Below are positions 7,915 to 15,387 of a DNA stretch of 50,611 nt, one piece after another (the first letter of the stretch is position 1; the number at the start of each line of letters is the position of its first letter). The notes beneath the pieces are model-generated. The model saw only the letters and a list, made by a program, of their open reading frames with translations. It did not search any database and was not told the DNA's origin. The stretch is from Lachnospiraceae bacterium UBA7199 (GTDB lineage Bacteria > Bacillota > Clostridia > Lachnospirales > Lachnospiraceae). The DNA lies in NCBI GenBank assembly GCA_002490775.1, contig DKUR01000085.1:19785-70395 (forward strand). The letters are read 5' to 3'. The position numbers and the translations under genes are program-made.

Positions 7915-9697
7915 ATTAAACTTTTTCCAATGCCCTTTTTTAAAAAGTCTCAAAAATAAACTTCTGTGTGTTTATTTTTTGTTAGTTGTACTTCCTTTAG
8001 GGTTCTTCACCATATATACCTACCTTCGTGTGCGAAGCGTTGTACAGGAACAAACCTTTACCGCCATGCAGAACGCTTTCGAAGACACAGTAAATTCCAT
8101 GCAGCAGTCTCTTGGAAAACTGGATGCAGTAATTGACATCCTCGTCATGGATCCTATTGTGTACGCTATGGCATCTAACGATCCTGATGATTATACCTAT
8201 ATCCGCCGGTTAGAGGATTCTGATAAACTTACCCTTACCTTTGAGCATCTGTGCAATCTGTCTGGAATAGAGCGCATCCGCCTTTATGCAGACAACAATT
8301 ATCTATATGCCTCCGGCCAGAATAACATTATACAGCTTCGTGAAGCATCAGACGCTGATTGGTATAATACCCTTTCTGCACAGAATGAAAGAATGTGGTT
8401 TGCTCCGGCAGACTTTGATGACCAGACCGAGCAGGAACAGTCTTATTTTTCGTCCATGCAGATGATTTATAACCCAAGAAATGTGAAAGAGCCTCTTGCA
8501 GTACTGCGTACTGATGCAGATGCATCGCACATGATCTCTATGGTGGAAAACACTTCCGTTACGGAAAATGGCATTTTGCTCCTTTTAAAAGATAAAGAAA
8601 TTCTCTATCATTCAGCCGATGACACACCTCCTGACATCTTAAATGCTATCGCGGAAAAGCTTCCGGCTGCGGATACCAATGAATGGGTACCCATTCAGGC
8701 AGAAGGAAAAAAATATTATGCACAATGCTGCTCCCTGCCTAAATCAGGGTGGTATATGGCAAGCATTCTCCCTTTTAATGATATTTTCCGTCTCAGTCAT
8801 GAACTGCGTTTTGAAATGCTGATCGTTGTGATTTTAGTCAGTATCATTGCTTATCTGCTTGCTGTTGCAATCAGTCAGTCCACCTTAAACCGGATCTCAG
8901 TTCTTACAAAGACAATGCAGGCAGTGCAGGAAGGCAATGTAGACGTAAGACCTACGCCTTCTGGCAATGACGAAATTGCACAGCTAATGGGGAATTTCAA
9001 CAAAATGATGGACCGCATTGACCAGTTGATGGAGGAAAAAGTCATTTATGGGCAGCAGATTAAAAATTTGGAACTAAAAGCGCTTCAGGCACAAATCAAC
9101 CCCCATTTTCTCTACAATTCACTGGATTTAATCAATTGCACTGCCATATCCCACAGTGTACCCCAAATCAGCCGCATGGTAAGAGCACTGGGACAGTTTT
9201 ACCGCCTTTCTTTAAGCGGCGGCAGCGAGCAGATTCCCTTGTCCTCGGAAATGAAACATGCCCAGCTTTATGTGGACATACAAAATATGCGTTTTGAGGA
9301 CAGCATACAGGCTCATTGGTCATTAGATGAATCCGCCGGAAAATGCTTAATCATAAAAATTATCCTTCAGCCTTTCATAGAAAACGCCATAATTCATGGC
9401 ATTTTTGAAAAGCCCTCCAAACGTGGAAACCTATGGGTATGTGCCAGGCGGAAGGAAGATATAATTACCATAACGATTTCGGATGACGGCATTGGCATGG
9501 ATGAAGAAACGCTTCATGAAAACTTTTTTTTCACCTCAAAGGAAAAAACTGCCGAAACTTCCAGCGGCTATGGCGTCCGCAATATACATGACCGCTTGTA
9601 TATTGCATATGGAGAGCCTTATGGCATCTTATGCGAAAGCACACCAGGCAAAGGCACTACCATAACCCTTTCCATTCCCGCCATTGAACCTGTTTAA
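7904..9697 (+). CDS. Sensor histidine kinase, YesM family
   Basis: The 597-aa kinase has a membrane segment at about 20-40, an extracytoplasmic sensing region (about 41-300), a second membrane segment (about 303-323), a HAMP linker, and the His_kinase domain ALQAQINPHFLYNSLD with phosphorylated H401. The ATP-binding domain follows, with N box IENAIIHG, G1 box DDGIGMD and a second glycine box GYGVRNIHDRL. I start it at the ATG at 7904 because AGGGAG lies 10 bases upstream and the resulting protein begins right before the first membrane segment. The 11-base overlap with the regulator gene suggests coupled translation. It probably senses the imported glycan or its binding protein from outside. 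Confidence 0.92.
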   Translation: MKDKLNFFQCPFLKSLKNKLLCVYFLLVVLPLGFFTIYTYLRVRSVVQEQTFTAMQNAFEDTVNSMQQSLGKLDAVIDILVMDPIVYAMASNDPDDYTYIRRLEDSDKLTLTFEHLCNLSGIERIRLYADNNYLYASGQNNIIQLREASDADWYNTLSAQNERMWFAPADFDDQTEQEQSYFSSMQMIYNPRNVKEPLAVLRTDADASHMISMVENTSVTENGILLLLKDKEILYHSADDTPPDILNAIAEKLPAADTNEWVPIQAEGKKYYAQCCSLPKSGWYMASILPFNDIFRLSHELRFEMLIVVILVSIIAYLLAVAISQSTLNRISVLTKTMQAVQEGNVDVRPTPSGNDEIAQLMGNFNKMMDRIDQLMEEKVIYGQQIKNLELKALQAQINPHFLYNSLDLINCTAISHSVPQISRMVRALGQFYRLSLSGGSEQIPLSSEMKHAQLYVDIQNMRFEDSIQAHWSLDESAGKCLIIKIILQPFIENAIIHGIFEKPSKRGNLWVCARRKEDIITITISDDGIGMDEETLHENFFFTSKEKTAETSSGYGVRNIHDRLYIAYGEPYGILCESTPGKGTTITLSIPAIEPV

Positions 9698-9716
9698 CAG
9701 AAAGGAGATTTATTTT

Positions 9717-11300
9717 ATGCATTATTCAGTTTTTACTGATACGGACTGGCTTTATCCTGATTCCTCCCACAGCGGAATAAAAACAATTCAGCTCACTCTT
9801 CCCCGCGGCGGCCATGCCGGAGCACAAATCTTAGGGGATATCCCAAAGGCACCATTTCATTTCAAATTTTTCTGGCACCAGGACGCGCAGAATGCCGGCC
9901 TGACCATCAGCTTATATAAGCTTCTGCCTGTTGGAGTCAATGAAAATACCGACAGTGAATTTATGACGACTACAGATTTTGAAAGATGTAAATCATTTGT
10001 CACAAGAAAAGCGCCCTTTGACGTCTATGATGCACTGTGTCCCATAGATGATGAGCCAATACAAGATAGATTTGCCCTATATCTTTGTATAGATGCATGC
10101 ACTGACGCTGTCTCCGGAACTTACTCCGGTGAATTATGCCTCTATGAAAACAGTCTGGAAACGAAGATTCCTCTGACATGCCAAATCAGTTCTATCCTTG
10201 TTCCGCCCTTATCTTCCTCCTTGCTTGGTATGTTAAATTTTTTTGATTACGATGGACTGGCCATGCAGCATCATGTTGTCAAAAACAGCCCAGAATACTG
10301 GGAATTGTTCTCCCACTACGTAAAAGCTCAAATAGAAATGCGGTGCACCCACATTCTTCTCCCGCCGGGAGAACCACTGTTTGAAAAGGGGAAGCTCATA
10401 GATTTTGATTTCTCTATGGCGCAAAAGGCAGGGCAGATTGCCCGAAAGGAAGGCGCCCGATGGCTCTGTGGCGGGCATATCGCCCACTGGCATGCCTGGG
10501 ATGAAAAGGAATATTACCCTAACTGGGATCAGTCTCTGGGTATCACCACCACAGAAGGTTATCTGCAACTGCGGCTTTATTTCACGAAATGGAATGAAAT
10601 CATCAGCAAAAACAACTGGCAGAGCTGTATGACACAGGCCCTTGCTGATGAACCACAAACTCATAATGACTCCACTTACCGCATTCTTGCAGGTATCTTC
10701 CGAAAATTCATGCCTGGCATTCCCATTATAGATGCTGTAGAAACTACTAATTTGGGCGGCGGTATTGATATTTGGGTTCCGAAACAGGACACTTATGAAA
10801 AATGGCGCGATGAATATGAAAAGTTACAGGCAGCCGGAGAAACCATGTGGTTCTATACCTGCGCTTTTCCGGCAGGCCCTATCATGAACCGCAGCATGGA
10901 CTTACCTCTTACTGCAAGCCGGGCTGTTTTCTGGATGGGAGCCCGGTACCAGCTTAGCGGCTTTTTGCATTGGGGATTTAATTATTATATCGGCAGCGAT
11001 ATCTGGCACAGCGCCTGCTGCCCTCACAAAGGCGCACTGCTCCCGGCAGGAGATGCCCACATTGTGTATCCGGGGAAAAACGGTCCCCTCCGCAGTATGC
11101 GGTTTGAAGCACAGCGTGCCGGTGCCGAAGATTATGAGCTTCTTGTTCAGGCTTCCGGCGCCGCTCCTGAAAAAACCCGGAAACTGATTGAAAAAATATG
11201 TACCAGTTTTCGAAACTATACAAGAGAAGGCGCTGTTTTAACAGAAACGAAAAATAATCTTATAAAACTATTAGAAAGCGAGGTATCTTTTCATGCCTGA
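9717..11300 (+). CDS. GH123-like glycoside hydrolase (DUF4091)
   Basis: This 527-aa protein carries a DUF4091/GH123-type catalytic domain (about 165-490). Family GH123 contains beta-N-acetylgalactosaminidases acting on glycolipid or related glycans, and uses an adjacent Asp-Glu pair in substrate-assisted catalysis; here the pair is D311-E312 in ALADEPQ. Other conserved-looking parts are GFLHWGFNYY and the substrate-side MRFEAQRAGAEDYELL near the end, common in DUF4091 proteins. No signal peptide is present, so it should be cytoplasmic. The start chosen has AAAGGAG 9 bases upstream and lies 19 bases after the kinase stop. It overlaps the fucosidase gene by 8 bases. The exact sugar released is not certain; many DUF4091 proteins are uncharacterised. 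Confidence 0.75.
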   Translation: MHYSVFTDTDWLYPDSSHSGIKTIQLTLPRGGHAGAQILGDIPKAPFHFKFFWHQDAQNAGLTISLYKLLPVGVNENTDSEFMTTTDFERCKSFVTRKAPFDVYDALCPIDDEPIQDRFALYLCIDACTDAVSGTYSGELCLYENSLETKIPLTCQISSILVPPLSSSLLGMLNFFDYDGLAMQHHVVKNSPEYWELFSHYVKAQIEMRCTHILLPPGEPLFEKGKLIDFDFSMAQKAGQIARKEGARWLCGGHIAHWHAWDEKEYYPNWDQSLGITTTEGYLQLRLYFTKWNEIISKNNWQSCMTQALADEPQTHNDSTYRILAGIFRKFMPGIPIIDAVETTNLGGGIDIWVPKQDTYEKWRDEYEKLQAAGETMWFYTCAFPAGPIMNRSMDLPLTASRAVFWMGARYQLSGFLHWGFNYYIGSDIWHSACCPHKGALLPAGDAHIVYPGKNGPLRSMRFEAQRAGAEDYELLVQASGAAPEKTRKLIEKICTSFRNYTREGAVLTETKNNLIKLLESEVSFHA

Positions 11301-12594
11301 TTATACATGGTTTACTGATGCAAGATTTGGGATGTTTATTCACTTTGGCCTCTATTCCGTAGCTGCCAAAGGAGAATGGTTTGCGAGCATTGAGCAAATC
11401 TCTTCCGAAAAATACAGAAATTACTTTGAAACTTTTTCTCCTGTTTATTATGATCCTGCATTTTATGCCCGAACAGCAAAAAAAGCAGGAATGAAATACG
11501 CTGTGTTTACTGCAAAGCATCACGAAGGCTTCTGCCTGTTCGACTCTGCATATACAGATTATAAATCTGTCAACACACCCATTGGGCGGGACTTAGTGCG
11601 GGAATATGTAGATGCCTTCCGTAAGGAAGGATTGCGGGTTGGTATCTATTATTCTTTGGTAGACTGGCATCACCCGGACTATCCGGCATTTAAAGATCCC
11701 TTTCATCCTTTACGCGGCAGTGAATCTGTCCGAAATGAACACTGTAATTTTAACCGCTATCTTGACTATATGCATGAACAAGTAAGAGAATTATGCACGA
11801 ACTATGGAAAAATTGATTTACTTTGGTTTGACTTTTCTTATGAAGGCCATTCCGGTGCCGACTGGCGCGCACAGGAATTAACAGAAATGGTTCGTTCCCT
11901 TCAGCCGGATATCCTGATTAACAGTCGTTTAGAAGCAAGCGGGGGCAGCTTAGGGAGCCTCCTTACAGATTCTCCTACTCCCTGGGCAGGGGACTTTATA
12001 ACGCCAGAACAAATCATTCCGCCATTCCCCCTTAAAACACTTAAGGGTATGTCCGTACGCTGGGAAGCCTGCCAGACATTAAATAATAGCTTTGGTTATA
12101 CTGCCGATGATCATGTGGGCAAAGATGCCCGTATCTGTATCCAGCAATTGGTGAATTGTGTTTCAAAAGGCGGAAATTATCTATTAAATGTAGGTCCTGA
12201 CGCCAATGGCTCCATCCCTCCCTGGGCAGTTGAAACTCTGCTGGAAATCGGCAAATGGATGGAATTCAATCATGAAAGCATTTATGGCTGTAAGGAAAGC
12301 GCTCTTCCTCTTTCTGCCTTTGGCTGCCGCACCACCGCGAAAGGTAACGTTGTATACCTGCACGTTATGCAGCAGCCTGTGGGCCCTCTTCCGCTTTCAG
12401 GAATCCGTCCGGAAGATATTTGTTATGCCAGAATGCTTTCTACAGGAGCTGAGGTGGAAATCCTTACGCAAGGATGGGCGGTGGACAATTATCCCGACTA
12501 TACCTTTTTAAGCCTTTCCTCAAAGCCAAATGAAACACAGCTTCTTCCTGATCCTGCCGATACAGTTATTAAACTGGTACTAAGGCAGCACTAA
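11293..12594 (+). CDS. GH29 alpha-L-fucosidase
   Basis: The 433-aa protein is a family GH29 enzyme that removes alpha-linked L-fucose. The N-terminal (beta/alpha)8 catalytic domain shows RFGMFIHFGLYS (H17), the HH pair at 76-77 in TAKHHEGF, DWHHPDY near 124-130, and the nucleophile D180 in IDLLWFDF. A smaller beta-sandwich region follows from about residue 340. There is no signal peptide, so imported fucosylated oligosaccharides are the likely substrate. GAGG upstream and an 8-base overlap with the preceding hydrolase gene show it is the last full gene of the plus-strand operon. GH29 enzymes can prefer alpha-1,3/1,4 or other linkages; the preference cannot be told here. Confidence 0.93.
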   Translation: MPDYTWFTDARFGMFIHFGLYSVAAKGEWFASIEQISSEKYRNYFETFSPVYYDPAFYARTAKKAGMKYAVFTAKHHEGFCLFDSAYTDYKSVNTPIGRDLVREYVDAFRKEGLRVGIYYSLVDWHHPDYPAFKDPFHPLRGSESVRNEHCNFNRYLDYMHEQVRELCTNYGKIDLLWFDFSYEGHSGADWRAQELTEMVRSLQPDILINSRLEASGGSLGSLLTDSPTPWAGDFITPEQIIPPFPLKTLKGMSVRWEACQTLNNSFGYTADDHVGKDARICIQQLVNCVSKGGNYLLNVGPDANGSIPPWAVETLLEIGKWMEFNHESIYGCKESALPLSAFGCRTTAKGNVVYLHVMQQPVGPLPLSGIRPEDICYARMLSTGAEVEILTQGWAVDNYPDYTFLSLSSKPNETQLLPDPADTVIKLVLRQH

Positions 12595-12600
12595 TTTTGC

Positions 12601-12626
12601 AGGAGAATTTATATATGATTATTTAG
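12601..12626 (+). pseudogene. Ribosome binding site with a three-codon stub
   Basis: Seven bases after the fucosidase stop there is AGGAG, a 9-base spacer and ATG ATT ATT TAG. The spacing is right for translation, but the frame closes after three codons and runs directly into the palindrome at 12626. It looks like the beginning of a further operon gene that has been deleted. The alternative is chance. Confidence 0.35.
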
Positions 12627-12664
12627 AGCACATAAGGCGCTGCAACGCAGCGCCTTATGTGCTC
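12626..12664. terminator. 39-base perfect palindrome between convergent genes
   Basis: An 18-bp perfect stem (left arm 12626-12643, right arm 12647-12664) closes a 3-base loop AAC. It lies between the convergent fucosidase operon and NUDIX gene and overlaps the last four codons and stop of the latter. It should act as a two-way stem at mRNA ends. Neither side has a clear run of T, so intrinsic termination may be inefficient, and a role in mRNA 3'-end protection is possible. Confidence 0.6.
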
Positions 12665-13725
12665 CTGTGAGGGCAGTCCACCACTCTTACTCCCTCTGCC
12701 GAAAATCCTGGTTCCAAAGCTTTTTTTATCAGTTTAAACTCTTCAGGATAAATGCATGTTTTTAAAGTTCCCTCCAAAATCCCTGCAAGCACCTTATCAT
12801 AGTCCCAAAAGCCGACCTCCTCCACTTCACTTTTCTGAATGATAAGGCTATCTGCCTTTATTGACTTTTCATATAAGTAAACTGCGCTGATCTCCCAATC
12901 CTTAAAAGGCTGTCCCCAAAAGGTATCGTCCACGCAGCCTTCATGAAATCCAATAAACCGAAGTTCTCCCTCCTGCGCATCGATCCCTAATTCTTCCAAA
13001 AGCTCTCTGCATGCAGCAGCTTCAAAATCCTCCCCTGCAGACATATGGCCTGCTGCTGAAACATCATAGCATCCAGGATAAGCATCCTTTTTTTGGCTGC
13101 GCCTTTGAAGCAGCACCTCCACGCCGCCATCCATTCTTTTACTGACCACCCATATATGTACCGTTCGATGAAGCTCTCCCCTTTTATGAACCATGCTTCT
13201 TTCCCTCACATGTCCTGTGGGTGTCCCGTCCTTACTGACAAGATCAAACAACTCAAGCTCTCTGCCATTTAACAGGGCCCGATACCAGAATCCATTCTTC
13301 CGGTAACAAAGCTTTAAGGAGAAAAAGGGAACGTCTCTTTGCAGAAGGTCTAAGAATAAAACATCGCCATCCCAAAGATTCAACTCTTCCAGCTTATCCT
13401 TTTCCACCCATTCAAGGTTTCCTTCATCACATTCCTTAAGCTCTCCCTCAAAGCCATCTGCAGTATAAAGGCACATGTATTCTGCCGGAGCACCTTCGCA
13501 GCAAAAGGTGACGATTCCCCGGAACTGGTAGGAGGTAAGTGTTAAACCAGTTTCCTCATACACCTCTCTAAGCAGACATTCCTCAGGGCTTTCCTCCCCT
13601 TCAAAATGACCGCCTACTCCAATCCACTTATCTTTATTGATATCCTTTTCTTTAGAAACCCTGTGCAGCATCAGGTATTTTTCATCTTTTTCGATGTAGC
13701 ACAGGGTTGTAAGCTTTGTTGTCAT
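12655..13725 (-). CDS. Fusion of two NUDIX hydrolase domains
   Basis: The 356-aa protein holds two NUDIX domains. The first (about 1-135) has the box GHFEGEESPEECLLREVYEE at about 39-58, like MutT-type 8-oxo-dGTP diphosphatases. The second (about 160-340) has GHMSAGEDFEAAACRELLEE at about 226-245 and resembles the YfcD/isopentenyl-diphosphate-isomerase-like group, with the preceding LVSKDGTPTGHVRERSMVHKRG typical of it. Both boxes keep the REx2EE core, so both may be active. The gene starts one base after the yqeY stop on the same strand and ends inside the palindrome at 12626-12664. Substrates cannot be deduced; nucleotide clean-up is a reasonable guess for the first domain. Confidence 0.85.
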   Translation of the reverse strand: MTTKLTTLCYIEKDEKYLMLHRVSKEKDINKDKWIGVGGHFEGEESPEECLLREVYEETGLTLTSYQFRGIVTFCCEGAPAEYMCLYTADGFEGELKECDEGNLEWVEKDKLEELNLWDGDVLFLDLLQRDVPFFSLKLCYRKNGFWYRALLNGRELELFDLVSKDGTPTGHVRERSMVHKRGELHRTVHIWVVSKRMDGGVEVLLQRRSQKKDAYPGCYDVSAAGHMSAGEDFEAAACRELLEELGIDAQEGELRFIGFHEGCVDDTFWGQPFKDWEISAVYLYEKSIKADSLIIQKSEVEEVGFWDYDKVLAGILEGTLKTCIYPEEFKLIKKALEPGFSAEGVRVVDCPHRST

Positions 13726-13726
13726 A

Positions 13727-14173
13727 TTATCCTAAAATTTCTCCCACAATCTTATTCACCAGACTGCCATCTGCCCTTCCTTTGACTTTAGGCATAAGCT
13801 CTTTCATTACCTTGCCCTTATCCTTCCCGGAAGGCTCTGCGATCCCAAGTGCTGCCAATACTTCCTCTACCTGCCTGCGGATCTCTTCTTCGCTCATCTC
13901 CTCCGGGGCAAATTCCTGATACACTAAAAGCCTTATCTGACATGCTTCCTTAATATCCGTCCTATCCTCTGGAGCCAGTTCCATCGTTTCTTTTGTCTGC
14001 TTGATTTCTCTTTTTACAACCTCAAACTCTTCTGCCTGGGTAAGGTCAGAACGCTTGTCTATGGCCTTATTCTTTAGAGCCGCAAGCAGCATGGAAAGGG
14101 CATCCTTTCTGTCTTTGTCCTTGTTTTTCATGGCAGCCATCATTTGGCTGCGCACCTCATCAATCATACTCAT
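13727..14173 (-). CDS. yqeY: GatB/YqeY domain protein
   Basis: At 148 aa this is a stand-alone YqeY protein, related to the tRNA-binding tail of the GatB subunit of the Asp/Glu-tRNA amidotransferase. The start MSMIDEVRSQMMAAMKNKDKDRKDALSML and the end KVMKELMPKVKGRADGSLVNKIVGEIL are both characteristic. Its precise role is not established; interaction with tRNA is assumed from the GatB similarity. It stands 40 bases after holA and one base before the double-NUDIX gene, so the three appear to be one transcript. A ribosome binding site of GAGGAAT type precedes the ATG. Confidence 0.92.
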   Translation of the reverse strand: MSMIDEVRSQMMAAMKNKDKDRKDALSMLLAALKNKAIDKRSDLTQAEEFEVVKREIKQTKETMELAPEDRTDIKEACQIRLLVYQEFAPEEMSEEEIRRQVEEVLAALGIAEPSGKDKGKVMKELMPKVKGRADGSLVNKIVGEILG

Positions 14174-14212
14174 TTTTTATTCCTCCATTCCGAAGCATCC
14201 CTTCTTTTTATT

Positions 14213-15193
14213 TTAATGGACGCCGCTATATTTAATAATTAATATTTCCACACTCATATTATCATTCATCCGGCCTGTCTTAATCGCTTCCTCCGCCTCC
14301 ACACAAGCCTCCAATGCCTCCCGCAGTTCCTCTGTTTTAAAACGTGACGCCTGGGAAACATATTTTCCTGCAATAAAACCCGGAAGCCCTACTTTTTCAC
14401 CAATCAGCTTATTTTGATATCCCTTTTCCCGAAGTTCCTTCACCTGATAAAGCAGATTGAACTGTCTGGCAATCAGAAATAATATCCGCATGGGAGGCTC
14501 CTTCTGGGCCAAAAGCTCGTAATATAAATTAAGTGCTTTTTCCTGTTTTCCCTCGGCAATCGCACTGACCATATCAAAAATATGATTTCCAATCTGTTTT
14601 GTGCAGATCTCTTCTATGTCTTTTCCCGTAATAATTTCCTTATCCATACAGTAGCAAAACAGCTTTTCGGTTTCCTTCCGGATATTTTCCATATCAGTTC
14701 CGGTTTTTTCCAAAAGAAAATTTAAATCCCGTTCAGAAATTTTCTTGTTTTCTTTTTTTATCATACCAAGTATCCAGCGTTTTAGCGTTGTTTCATCCTG
14801 AATGCCAAATTCCACGCAGCATCCCTTTGATGCAATGGTTTTATACAATTTGCTCCTTTTATCCACCTGAGTTTCCACAAACAAAAAATAGGTGGTCTGT
14901 GCAGGTGCTGCCAGATACTCTGCAAGCTGTTCCCCGCCGCTTTTTAAAAGCCCGCTGTTCTCAATCAAAATCAGCCTCTTTTCGAAAAAAAAAGGAAGGG
15001 TTTCCGCCTGGTCTATCACTTCCCCTATGGAAATATTTTTTCCTTCATAGTAATGATAATTCATATTGTCATCACCGATAACTGCCTCTTTCAGCTTGTC
15101 TCTGTACTGTCTGCGCAGATAGGCTTCCTCCCCATAAAGAAGATAAATCTGATTCAATTGTCCCGTCTTGATATCCTGCACCAAACGCTGCAT
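14213..15193 (-). CDS. holA: DNA polymerase III subunit delta
   Basis: The 326-aa protein is the clamp-loader delta subunit, which opens the beta sliding clamp during replication. It begins MQRLVQDIKTGQLNQIYLLYGEEAYLRR, the usual start of HolA, and has the middle AAA-like region (KRLILIENSGLLKSGGEQL), KRWILGMIKKENKKISERD, and the C-terminal helical collar (LNLYYELLAQKEPPMRILFLIARQF). I start it at the ATG with GGGAG six bases upstream. The 65 open codons further upstream read through a palindromic repeat element and are not protein-like. It lies between comEC and yqeY on the same strand, with the repeat element in its leader. Confidence 0.93.
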   Translation of the reverse strand: MQRLVQDIKTGQLNQIYLLYGEEAYLRRQYRDKLKEAVIGDDNMNYHYYEGKNISIGEVIDQAETLPFFFEKRLILIENSGLLKSGGEQLAEYLAAPAQTTYFLFVETQVDKRSKLYKTIASKGCCVEFGIQDETTLKRWILGMIKKENKKISERDLNFLLEKTGTDMENIRKETEKLFCYCMDKEIITGKDIEEICTKQIGNHIFDMVSAIAEGKQEKALNLYYELLAQKEPPMRILFLIARQFNLLYQVKELREKGYQNKLIGEKVGLPGFIAGKYVSQASRFKTEELREALEACVEAEEAIKTGRMNDNMSVEILIIKYSGVH

Positions 15194-15223
15194 ATACTTC
15201 TCCCAGCTTCGTTCCTTACGCTT

Positions 15224-15367
15224 TATAGCGAACGACAAAAATTTTTTCCCTTTTGTCGTTTGCGCGCCGATTTTTGCGGCGTTTAACGCCGAATTTTCCT
15301 TGCAAAAATCGTGCGCATCCCCCGGAGGGGCTATAGTAAACGGAAAATTTATTTTTCGTTTGCTATA
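15224..15367. repeat. 144-bp nested palindromic element between comEC and holA
   Basis: The ends are imperfect inverted copies: TATAGCGAACGACAAAA on the left and, read on the other strand, TATAGCAAACGAAAAA on the right. Inside are four stems in a row: AACGACAAAA/TTTTGTCGTT (15231-15260); CGATTTTTGC/GCAAAAATCG with outer TGCGC/GCGCA (15261-15316) enclosing the perfect palindrome GGCGTTTAACGCC (15278-15290); CCCC/GGGG around CGGA (15319-15330); and CTATAGTAAACGGAAAA/TTTTCGTTTGCTATAG (15331-15368). This modular build with terminal inverted repeats is what a miniature inverted-repeat element or REP-like unit looks like. It codes for nothing recognisable and would be transcribed as a structured leader of holA. 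No second copy was found in the window by eye. Confidence 0.7.
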
Positions 15368-15387
15368 GTATACCACATATAAATTCA

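Noticed and set aside
10233..10664. 143-codon minus-strand frame inside the GH123-like gene
   Set aside because: No start signal and it overlaps the catalytic domain of the real gene.
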